Positions 6,373 to 14,200 of a stretch of 22,725 nucleotides of DNA are shown here, piece by piece (position 1 is the stretch's first letter; the number at the start of each line of letters is the position of its first letter). The DNA is taken from positions 1-22,725 of the forward strand of contig JAEXHA010000169.1 of the NCBI GenBank assembly GCA_023450335.1, read 5' to 3'. Made by a program: the position numbers and the translations under genes. This DNA comes from Actinomycetes bacterium. Lineage in GTDB: Bacteria; Actinomycetota; Actinomycetes; Actinomycetales; Microbacteriaceae. The notes under the pieces were generated by a model. The model saw nothing but the letters and a program-made list of their open reading frames with translations. It was not told the DNA's origin and did no database searches.

Positions 6373-7404
6373 TCACGGTAGTGCGCGGGCGGGCCCGGTG
6401 GCCGACGGCGGCGCCAGGTCAAACGCCGCGAAGGTGTGGTGCGACACGAATCGCACCAGCTCGGGTGCGTGTGGCTGGAGGATGCCGCGGAACGCCGTCT
6501 CTGCGGTGGGGCCGATGGTGTCGTACACAGCCGCGCACACCGCCAGGGCCCGCTCGAACGGGAAGTCCGGGTCCAGCAGGGCCTGGGGCAGCATCGGGTC
6601 ACGGTGACGCAGTTCGCGCCAGTCGCGCATGATCGAGGTGCGCAGCCGCAGCGCCTCCTGCCCGGCCATCGGCACTGCGTCGCCGACTGCGCCCGAAGCG
6701 TCGCCGGTTGTGCCCGAAGCATCGCCGGCGGCGCCCGAAGCGTCGCCCGCGGCCGGTGGCCGGATGCGGGCCGCGACGGGCGCCCATTGCGCCGCGAACC
6801 CCTCGTAGGCGGCGGCCAACTCGTCGAGCCCGAAGGCGTCCCGCGCCACGCCGGCCGCATCGGCGTCGGGCAGACGGGCGCCGGTGAACACGGTGAGCTG
6901 CCCCGCGGCCGGCGGCTCGGGCACGTCGGCGACCATGGCATCCACCTCGTCGCGGTGATCGCCGGGACGGATCCACAGTCCGTCATGGGTGCTGCCGAAG
7001 CCCGCCGCGCGCAGCCGTTCGCGCAGCGCGTTGCGGGTGCTGCGCTGATCCTCGCGCAGCGTGTAGCCGACCACCGTCCAGTCGCCGTCCCAGGGGCGGG
7101 GGATATGACTGCGGAACAGCATCTCGACATGCGCGTCGACGCGCTCTCGGCTCGTGGCCGACACGGAGTAGGAGGTGGTGCGGCCCGCCTTGGCGCTGAC
7201 GAGGAAACCGCGCTTGGCGAGGCGCTGGATGGCAGCGCGCGCGCCCGCCGCCGTGACCCCGAACGCCTCCAGCAGCGCGACGAGGGCGGCCGAGGGGACC
7301 GGCTCGGCGCGCAGATGCCAGTAATCGCCCAGCAGCACGATGAGCAGCTGCTGCGAGCGCGCGCCCTGCTGATCGCGGGGCAGCAGGCGGTCGGCATCGC
7401 TCAT
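6373..7404 (-). CDS. PaaX-family transcriptional regulator with heptad-repeat insertion
   Basis: PaaX proteins are GntR-like repressors of aromatic-acid degradation whose known ligand is phenylacetyl-CoA. The N-terminal winged helix is clear: QLLIVLLGDYWHLRAEPVPS, then LLEAFGVTAAGARAAIQRLA and KRGFLVSAKAGRTTSYSV. The central domain reads WDGDWTVVGYTL, then LRERLRAAGFGSTHDGLWIR, and the C-terminal domain reads LRLRTSIMRDWRELRHRDPMLP. The length of 343 residues is longer than the usual 270-310, because a low-complexity insertion with four GDA(S/V)-centred heptads interrupts the protein at about residues 215-243. The ATG at 7404 has no visible Shine-Dalgarno sequence. A CACAAT hexamer ends 7 bp before it, so a leaderless transcript is possible. 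Neighbours suggest control of the VOC and CoA-ligase genes downstream. Confidence 0.88.
   Translation of the reverse strand: MSDADRLLPRDQQGARSQQLLIVLLGDYWHLRAEPVPSAALVALLEAFGVTAAGARAAIQRLAKRGFLVSAKAGRTTSYSVSATSRERVDAHVEMLFRSHIPRPWDGDWTVVGYTLREDQRSTRNALRERLRAAGFGSTHDGLWIRPGDHRDEVDAMVADVPEPPAAGQLTVFTGARLPDADAAGVARDAFGLDELAAAYEGFAAQWAPVAARIRPPAAGDASGAAGDASGTTGDASGAVGDAVPMAGQEALRLRTSIMRDWRELRHRDPMLPQALLDPDFPFERALAVCAAVYDTIGPTAETAFRGILQPHAPELVRFVSHHTFAAFDLAPPSATGPARALP
6677..6760 (-). repeat. 21-bp tandem repeat inside the paaX-like gene (3 full + 1 degenerate copies)
   Basis: Copies run 6677-6697, 6698-6718 and 6719-6739, with a weaker fourth at 6740-6760. They share GCRTCGCC at the start and GCCCGAA at the end. 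The unit is seven codons, so the repeat keeps frame and encodes a Gly/Asp/Ala/Ser linker in the regulator. Copy number could vary by slippage without breaking the protein. Confidence 0.85.
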
Positions 7405-7475
7405 ACCAGCGATTGTGTCAGCATCCGTTCACACGGCCGCCGCACGCCGCGTGAGTCGGAGGGCGCCCGCGACAC

Positions 7476-9110
7476 TCAGATGACCTTCTTCCGAGCCCAG
7501 CGCGCCACCGACTCGAGGGCGACCACGACGGCGACCAGCGAGATGAGGATGCCGGCGGTCGCGTCGTAATGGACCGTGGCCACCGACTCCTGAAGGAGGA
7601 AGCCGATGCCGCCGGCGCCGACGATGCCCAGCACTGCCGACTCGCGCAGCGCCAGATCGGAGGTGAACAGGCTGCTGCCGATGAAGCTCGGCACGAACTG
7701 CGGCCATACGCCGCTGACGAACACCTGCAGTCGGCTCGCGCCGGTGGCCTCCAAAGCCCGCAGCGGGGCTGGGTCGACGGTCATCAGCGCATCGGTGAAG
7801 AACTTCGCCGCCAGCGCGGTGCAGGAGATCGCCAAGGCGAGGAACCCGGCGAACGGTCCGAGGCCCAGGGCGGCGACGAACAGGAGCGCGAAGATGATGT
7901 CGGGCACGCCCCGCACGAGCACCATGACGCCGCGCAGGACGAGCGACAGCGGTTCGAAGCGGATCAGGTGGCGGGTCGATCCGACGGCGATCACCAGCCC
8001 GAACACGACACCGAAAGTCGTCGCCGAGACGGCCATGAGGACGCTCTCGAAGATCCCGTAGGCGATCTCGGGGGTGAACGTCGGGGGGAAGAACCCGCCC
8101 AGCACCTTCAGCGTGTTCTCCCAGACGCGACCGAGCCGCGGCACGTCGGCGAACAGCTGCGTGAGCGAGATCACGAACAGGGCCAGAGCCAGCAGGCCCG
8201 ATCCCACACGCAGCAGCCGCGAACGGTTCCAGCCGAGCGATCCCGGACGACGTTCGCGTCCGTACAACTGGGCGGCGGTGCGCTCGTCGGCGTGTTCGGC
8301 CAGCCCGCGCTGTGCCCAGTACGACGCGAACTCGAGCACCAGCAGCATCAGGATGATCACGACGATGATGCCCAGCGCCCGGCGGTAATCCAGCGACCCG
8401 ATGGCCGTCTGCAGGGCCAGACCGATGCCACCGGCGCCGACCAGTCCCAGCACGGCGGACGCGCGGATGTTGATGTCGAGTCGGTACAGCACGATCGAGG
8501 TCATCGCCGGCAGGGCCCGGCTGACGGTCGTCGCGACGAAGTTCTGGGCGCGACCGGCGCCGACGGCGGCGATCGCCTCATACGGGGCGCGGTCCTGCTC
8601 CTCGAAGACGTCGGTGATCATCTTCCCGATCATCCCGATGGAGTGGAACGCGATCGCCAGTCCGCCGGCGAGCGGGCCGAGCCCGACGATGCGCACCATG
8701 ATCAGGGCGAACACGAGCGACGGCACGGCGCGCGTGACCATGATGATCGCCTGCGCGAGCCATCGGATGACACGCGGCCCGGTGTAGTGGCGTGAGGCCG
8801 CAGCGGCGAGCAGCACCGAGGCGACGGTGGCCAGACCCGTGCCGGCGATGGCGATCCAGAGGGTCTCAAGGGCGAGCGAGACGAGGGTTCCGGGGTTGTC
8901 GACCGCAGGGGGCAGCATGCGCTGCAGCAGGTTGGCGATGTCCGCGAACCCGTCCAGCAGCGCGGCCGGGCGCACGTCGATCCACCACATCGCGAACACC
9001 GTGGCCGCGAGGTAGGCCAGCGGGATGCCGATCGTCGCGCCCGAGGGCCGGGGGCGCCGCGGCTGTCGAGGGGGACGCGTGCTCGGCTGCGGTTCGACCA
9101 GGGTGGACAT
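7476..9110 (-). CDS. phnE: Fused phosphonate-type ABC transporter permease (two PhnE units)
   Basis: This is the membrane channel of a phosphonate/phosphite-type importer. A single 544-residue chain holds two homologous permease halves. The first (about 25-285) contains MVRIVGLGPLAGGLAIAF and the coupling loop YEAIAAVGAGRAQNF. The second (about 300-540) contains FVAALGLGPFAGFLALAI and LRALEATGASRLQVF. Each half ends with the same hallmark, SAVLGLVGAGGIG or SAVLGIVGAGGIG, before the last helices. Most PhnE proteins are about 270 residues and dimerise, so this fusion supplies both halves in one polypeptide. The ATG at 9110 lies one base after the phnC stop. It is the last gene of phnD-phnC-phnE. 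No C-P lyase, phosphonatase or phosphite dehydrogenase gene is nearby, so the substrate is uncertain. Confidence 0.9.
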   Translation of the reverse strand: MSTLVEPQPSTRPPRQPRRPRPSGATIGIPLAYLAATVFAMWWIDVRPAALLDGFADIANLLQRMLPPAVDNPGTLVSLALETLWIAIAGTGLATVASVLLAAAASRHYTGPRVIRWLAQAIIMVTRAVPSLVFALIMVRIVGLGPLAGGLAIAFHSIGMIGKMITDVFEEQDRAPYEAIAAVGAGRAQNFVATTVSRALPAMTSIVLYRLDINIRASAVLGLVGAGGIGLALQTAIGSLDYRRALGIIVVIILMLLVLEFASYWAQRGLAEHADERTAAQLYGRERRPGSLGWNRSRLLRVGSGLLALALFVISLTQLFADVPRLGRVWENTLKVLGGFFPPTFTPEIAYGIFESVLMAVSATTFGVVFGLVIAVGSTRHLIRFEPLSLVLRGVMVLVRGVPDIIFALLFVAALGLGPFAGFLALAISCTALAAKFFTDALMTVDPAPLRALEATGASRLQVFVSGVWPQFVPSFIGSSLFTSDLALRESAVLGIVGAGGIGFLLQESVATVHYDATAGILISLVAVVVALESVARWARKKVI

Positions 9111-9111
9111 C

Positions 9112-9918
9112 TCAGGCACTGTGCGACTCGGCGTACACGGCGCGCACCTGCGCTTCGCTCGTCGTGGCGGTGAGGGCATCGAGGATGAGTGATCCGTCGC
9201 GTACGGCCACGATGCGGTCGGATACCTCGAGGGCGAGTTCGACCTGGTGCAGCGAGCACACCACGGTGAACCCGTCTTCGGCACTGAGCTTCTTGAGCGT
9301 CTCCAGCACGGAGATGCTCGCACTCGGGTCGAGCGAGGCGACCGGTTCGTCGGCCAGGACGAGCTCGGCGCCCTGCATGAGCGTGCGTGCGATCGCCACC
9401 CGCTGCTGCTGGCCGCCCGAGAGGGTGTCGCAGCGCTGATAGCGCTGATCGGCCAGTCCGACCCGTTCGAGGCCCTCGGCCGCCCGCTCGCGCAGCGCGC
9501 GCGGGTAGGTCGAGATGCCGTACCGGGGCAGCCGCAGCGAACCGAGCGCACCCATGAGCACGTTCTCCATGGCGCTGAGCCGGCCGACCAGCCCGAACTG
9601 CTGGAAGACGAACCCGACGTGGGTGCGCAGCCGTTGCAGCGCGCGCCGCCCGCACGTGGCGGGATCGACGCCGAGGACGGTGACCGTGCCGCCGGTGGCG
9701 CGGTGACTGCCGTTGACAAGTCGCAGCAACGTCGACTTGCCGGCGCCGGAGGGCCCGACCAGGGCCACGAACTGCCCGGCGGGCACGTCGAGGCCGATGT
9801 CGGTCAGCACGGTGTTGTCGCCGAAGCGCATGCTCACCTCGCGCAGGGCGACGACCGGATCCGGTGTCACGGGCTCGTCCTTCCGCACGGGGGCCACGGG
9901 TGTCACGATCACCGTCAT
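9112..9918 (-). CDS. phnC: Phosphonate-type ABC transporter ATP-binding protein
   Basis: This is the cytosolic ATPase that powers the PhnDE importer. At 268 residues it has Walker A GPSGAGKST (55-63), Q-loop FVFQQFGL, the signature LSGGQQQRVAIAR (166-178), Walker B VLADEPVASLDP (187-198) and the switch histidine in VVCSLHQVELA. The SLHQVELA wording is typical of PhnC-type ATPases. I chose the ATG at 9918, where the product begins MTVIVTPVAP, because it follows the phnD stop by 5 bp. The open frame extends further upstream, but only as a shadow of phnD. Translation probably depends on coupling to phnD because no strong ribosome site is seen. Confidence 0.92.
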   Translation of the reverse strand: MTVIVTPVAPVRKDEPVTPDPVVALREVSMRFGDNTVLTDIGLDVPAGQFVALVGPSGAGKSTLLRLVNGSHRATGGTVTVLGVDPATCGRRALQRLRTHVGFVFQQFGLVGRLSAMENVLMGALGSLRLPRYGISTYPRALRERAAEGLERVGLADQRYQRCDTLSGGQQQRVAIARTLMQGAELVLADEPVASLDPSASISVLETLKKLSAEDGFTVVCSLHQVELALEVSDRIVAVRDGSLILDALTATTSEAQVRAVYAESHSA

Positions 9919-9923
9919 CCGTG

Positions 9924-10937
9924 TCAGCCGTCTTCGCGGCAGGCGTCGGTCTCGAGCGACTCGCAGATCCCGGCGATCACGTCGTAGTCGGCCGCGGTGG
10001 CCGGCTCGAACGCGAAGGCGCCGGTGCCGCCCCACTTGCAGGCGGTCGCACCGGCGAACTCGGCACCCCACTCTTCGGGCGCCTCACGGTTCTGATCTGC
10101 GCACAGCCCGGCCTCGAACGCGGTCACCGCGTTGAGCTCGGTCAGCGCCTGGGTGATCGTCGCCTGCAGATCTTCGTCCAGCCAGTTGCCCAGCACCACC
10201 GGGGTGCCCGGGATCGGAGCCGACTCCCACACCGTGACCGTGTCGCCCTCGGCGATGAGACCGCGCGCGGGCAGGATCGAAACGACGAAGGGCTCGGCCA
10301 CGAAGGCGATGTCGCAGTCGCCGGCCAGCATCTGGGTCACCGCGACGTCGTGCGAACCGACGAAGACGGGGTTGATGTCGTTCTCGGGGTCGATGCCGGC
10401 CGCGGTCATCGCGGCGGCGCCGGTCAGGTAGCCGGTTGTCGAGGCCGGGTCGGTGAAGCACACGTCGTGACCGGCGACGTCTTCGATGCTCGTGATGTCG
10501 GAGCCGGGGGCCACGACGCCGAGCGATCGCACGGCACCGGAGCCCGGCTCGGGCGTGCGCTGGTCTTTGGCGACGGGGGTCACGTCGGCGACTCCCGACG
10601 CGAGGTAGTACGAGAACGCACCATAGGTGGCGATGTCGACGCGCTCGGCGACCTGCGCCTCGATGACGCCGGCGTTGCTGCTGACCGCCTCGATCCGGGT
10701 CGGGATGCCGGTGGCCTCTTCGATCGCGGCCACAACCGGCAGGAATGAGTTCTCCAACTCCTCGCTCTCGTCCGTGGGGACGACCGCGAAGACGAGCTCG
10801 GCGGGGAGTGCGGGCGCAGTCTCGTCGGCGGAATCGCCGGTGGAGTCATCGGGGCGCGCGTTGGGGCTTGCGCCGCAACCGGCCAGGAGCATGCCGGCGG
10901 CGAGCACACCCGCGGCCAGGGTGAGGGTCTTCTTCAT
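9924..10937 (-). CDS. phnD: Phosphonate-type ABC transporter substrate-binding lipoprotein
   Basis: This is the extracytoplasmic receptor of the PhnCDE-type importer. The 337-residue precursor has a lipoprotein signal, MKKTLTLAAGVLAAGMLLAGC, with lipobox LAGC and Cys21 as the lipidated residue. An acidic linker and then the PhnD domain follow. Typical PhnD features are LVFAVVPTDESEELENSFLP, VAERVDIATYGAFSYYLAS, the CFTDPASTTGYL ligand loop and VGSHDVAVTQMLAGDCDIAF. The ATG at 10937 has GAAAGG eight bases upstream. It is the first gene of its operon and diverges from the triple-hydrolase gene. Known ligands of the family are phosphonates, phosphite and hypophosphite; nothing here identifies which, and a non-phosphorus ligand cannot be excluded. 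Cysteines near the C-terminus (about six in the mature chain) may form disulfides. Confidence 0.9.
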   Translation of the reverse strand: MKKTLTLAAGVLAAGMLLAGCGASPNARPDDSTGDSADETAPALPAELVFAVVPTDESEELENSFLPVVAAIEEATGIPTRIEAVSSNAGVIEAQVAERVDIATYGAFSYYLASGVADVTPVAKDQRTPEPGSGAVRSLGVVAPGSDITSIEDVAGHDVCFTDPASTTGYLTGAAAMTAAGIDPENDINPVFVGSHDVAVTQMLAGDCDIAFVAEPFVVSILPARGLIAEGDTVTVWESAPIPGTPVVLGNWLDEDLQATITQALTELNAVTAFEAGLCADQNREAPEEWGAEFAGATACKWGGTGAFAFEPATAADYDVIAGICESLETDACREDG

Positions 10938-11274
10938 GTCGGGACCTTTCGGGTGAGAATCCGGCGGACCCCCGGCCTCATCGACGATGGTGAAGCACAC
11001 TTATCAGGACGTCCGTCGTTGCACGTGTGGTTGGTACAGCGAACCAGCAATAGTTGAAGTTGTCAACGGTTCCGCCGGCTTCTCGCATCGATTTCTCGCA
11101 TCGATAAAGACTGTTGACAAAGCGGGAGCGCCGGTGCCAAGGTCGGTCACGCTACATGTCGGAGGGCGTGCGGACACCAAAGTGTCGTACGCCGGTCGAT
11201 GAAGACCAGCTCGCGTGGCGCTCGATGGTGAGCGACTGCATCCGGTGCGCACGAGCACGACGGAAAGAGACAGC
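10938..11274. promoter_or_regulatory. Divergent promoter region between phnD and the triple hydrolase
   Basis: This 337-bp gap has lower GC than the rest of the window. On the plus strand TTGACA (11114-11119) is followed after 18 bp by CAAGGT, a possible promoter for the hydrolase gene. On the minus strand TTGACA (11066-11061) is followed after 17 bp by TTCGCT (11043-11038), a weak candidate for phnD. The two -35 boxes are mirror images (TTGTCAAC at 11060-11067, GTTGACAA at 11113-11120) and enclose a perfect 13-bp tandem repeat. Short open frames here do not look like genes. Confidence 0.5.
11080..11105. repeat. Perfect 13-bp tandem direct repeat, likely regulator site
   Basis: TTCTCGCATCGAT occurs twice back to back (11080-11092 and 11093-11105). 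It lies between the two divergent TTGACA boxes and 9 bp upstream of the plus-strand one. Direct repeats in such a position usually bind an activator or response regulator as head-to-tail dimers. The sequence does not match the recalled actinobacterial PHO box pattern. Confidence 0.7.
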
Positions 11275-14200
11275 ATGACCTCACGCTCGCTGCAGGGCGC
11301 CCTCGTCGGCGTCGCTGCGCTCGTCCTCTCGTTGACGACCGCCCCCGCCGTCGCGGACACCGCGGACCAGACCCGCGGCACTCTCCCCGGTGGTGGTCAG
11401 TACGTGCTCCATGAACCCGCCGCCTGGAACGGGACCCTGCTGACATGGAGTCCCGGATACGGCGGCGGTGGCGGCCGGCCGTCGGCAGGGCCCTCGCCTG
11501 CGGTCGTCGACTGGCTCGTGGACCGGGGCTATGCGCTGGCCGGGGTCGCGGCCGGCTCGGGGTGGGCGGTCGAAGACCTGCTCGCCGCCCAGCCCGAGCT
11601 GATCGAGCTCGCGACCGCGCAGCTCGGCGAGCCGGCGCACGTCGTGGCCTGGGGGGCGTCGATGGGTGGGCAGGTGTCGGTCGCGCTCATGGAGACGGTG
11701 CCGGGTCTGGTCGACGCGGCCGTGCCGCTGTGCGGATCGATCGCCGGGGCCATCCCCATGCTCAACGGCAACCTGGACGGCACGTACGCGCTCAAGACCC
11801 TGCTGGCCCCCGACGACGCACGCCTGCAGCTGGTGGACGTGACCGACGAGGGTGCGCGCCAGGCCGCTTTCCGTGAGGTCGTCGACGCCGCCCAGCAGAC
11901 CCCCGAAGGCCGGGCACGCATCGCCTTGGCCGCCACCCTGGCGCAGATGCCGACGTGGTCGCAGTCGGGCACGGAGCGACCCGACCGTCGCGACATCGAC
12001 GCGCAGCAGGAGCAGCTCTACAAGATCTTCATGTGGGGCGTCGTCTCGCCGCGGCAGCCGCTCGAGCAGCGGGCGGGCGGCAACTTCTCGTGGAACACCG
12101 GGGTCGACTACGCGGCAGCGCTGAAGGCATCGGGTGGGGCGAAGCTCGTGCGCGCCCTGTACCGCGAGGCCGACTTGTCGCTCGACGACGACCTCGCGAC
12201 CCTCGACGCCGGTGAACGCATCGCCGCCGATCGCGGTGCGGTGGCGTACATGCAGCGCAACGCCACGCCGACCGGCGAACTGGCCGGTCCCGTGCTCACG
12301 CTGCACGAGACCGGCGACTCCGCCCCGGTCGTCGCCCAGGCCGGCACCTATGCCGACCGCGTGCGGGGCAACGGCGACGCCGCGCTGCTGCGCCAGGTGT
12401 TCGTCGACCGCCCCGGACACTGCGCCTACAGCGACGCCGAGGTGGCCGCGGTGATCACCGCCATGCAGGACCGGCTCGAGGCCGGGCACTGGCGCGACTA
12501 CGCCGACCCGCGGGCCCTGAACGAGCGGGCCGATGAAATCGCCCGCAGCGCCGGGCTCGACCGCGGGGGCGAGTTCACCTCTTACCGCACGGGATCGCTG
12601 CTGCGCCCCGAGCGCGCGCCCGAGGTGTATGCCTCCGGGGAGGAGCGCGTCGTCTCCGGCACGCTCGAGGACACGACGCCGTACCGCTTCGTCGTACCCG
12701 AAGCCTGGAACGGCACCGTCTTCGTGGATCTCGATTTCGCGGGCAGCCGGCGCATCGGCGCCGATGTGCAGGCCCTCCTCGACGACGGCGCCGCCTATGG
12801 CGGCACGACGCGCAACGTCACCGGCTGGGACATCGCCTCGGCCATCGACAACCAGATCGAAGCGCTCGACCGGTTCGAGGACGAGGCCGGCGACGCCGAA
12901 CGCAAGATCGCGATCGGCGCATCGATGGGTGGCTTCGTGGCCGCCGGCGTCGCACAGCGGCATCCTTTCGCCATCGACGGCGTCGTCTCGATGTGCGGCG
13001 GCCTTTCGGGGACGGTGTCGCAGTGGAACCAGAAGCTCGACACCGTGTTCGTGCTCTCCCAGCTGCTCGATCCCGCCGGCACGCTGCCGGTGACGGACGT
13101 GCCCGCCGACATCAACGGCGCCGTCGCTGCCTGGCAGGGCCGGTTGGCTGACGCGCAGGTGACACCGGAAGGACGGGCCCGGATCGCGCTGGCCGCGGCG
13201 ATCGGACAGCTGCCCGCGTACTCGCAGTCGGCGCCGCGACCCCAGCCCCATGGCGGCGTCGCGGTGCAGGAAGGCTGGTATGGCGCACTCACCGGTGACG
13301 GCCTGCCCTACATCGGTCAGGCGATGAGCAGCCGATACCGGCTGCAGGAGTTCGTCGGCGGCAGCCCGTCCTGGAACACCGGCATCGACTACGCCGCCCA
13401 GTTCGCCGGCCTCGACAAGACGGCCCAGCGGGTGGTCGAGGATCTCTACCGCGACGCCGGCCTGTCGCTGTCGGATGATCTGGCCACCGTGAACGCCGGT
13501 GAGCGCATCGCCGCCGACCCGGACGCCGTCGCGAAGTTCGCCCGCGGCACCGAGTTCGACGGCCGCATCGCCGTGCCCGTGCTCACCATGAGCAACATCG
13601 GCGACCAGATCTCGACCGTCGCGCAGATGTCGGAGTATGAGAACGAGGTGACGCGGGCCGGCAACGCCGACCTGCTGCGGCAGACCTACGTCGACTCGGC
13701 GGGGCACTGCAACTTCACGACCGCGGAGCGTCTCACCGCCGTCGAGGTCCTGCTGCACCGACTCGACACCGGGAAATGGAGCAACACCGGCCACGCGCAG
13801 CTCAACAAGCATGCGCGCGGCCTCGAGATGGGCGACAGCCGGTTCCTCCGGTTCACACCCGACGAGTTCAACCGTCCCTACAGCCTCGATGAGCCCGCCG
13901 AGACCCGTGTCTGGACCGGACAGCTGGCCAACGGCACCGATTACGACATCCGCGTGCCCGGCCGGTGGAACGGCACCCTGGTGATGGATGCCGATCTGCA
14001 GCGCCCCGCCAGTGCGCGCACGCAGTGGCTCATGGAGCAGGGCTACGCGTCGGCGAGCCGGTCGCGCAACGTCACCGACTGGGCCGTGGGTGCCGGCTCG
14101 GACGACCTCGCCGAGCTCCACGCGCTGTTCGCCGACAAGACGGGCGTGACCCCGCGGACGACGATCGTGTCGGGCGGGTCGCTGGGCGGTCTCGTCTCAC

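Noticed and set aside
6677..6760. Possible CRISPR-like array from 21-bp repeats
   Set aside because: The units are contiguous without spacers, keep the reading frame of the PaaX-like gene and number only about four.
7405..7475. Possible terminator between phnE and the paaX-like gene
   Set aside because: Only imperfect, bulged GC-rich pairings were found; not strong enough to call.
9919..10071. N-terminal extension of the phnC open frame
   Set aside because: It is a shadow of the phnD 3' end. The ATG at 9918 gives a normal-length ATPase placed 5 bp after the phnD stop.
10987..11202. 71-codon open frame in the phnD-hydrolase gap
   Set aside because: It has no ribosome site or family match, and it covers the tandem repeat and promoter boxes. 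The gap looks regulatory.
11004..11381. 125-codon minus-strand open frame across the same gap
   Set aside because: It runs into the hydrolase signal-peptide region in antisense and has no recognisable sequence.
11281..14121. 946-codon open frame on the minus strand, antisense to the triple hydrolase
   Set aside because: Long antisense frames are expected opposite GC-rich genes. Its translation is low-complexity with no motif, signal or ribosome site, while the plus strand has a signal peptide and three repeated catalytic sets.
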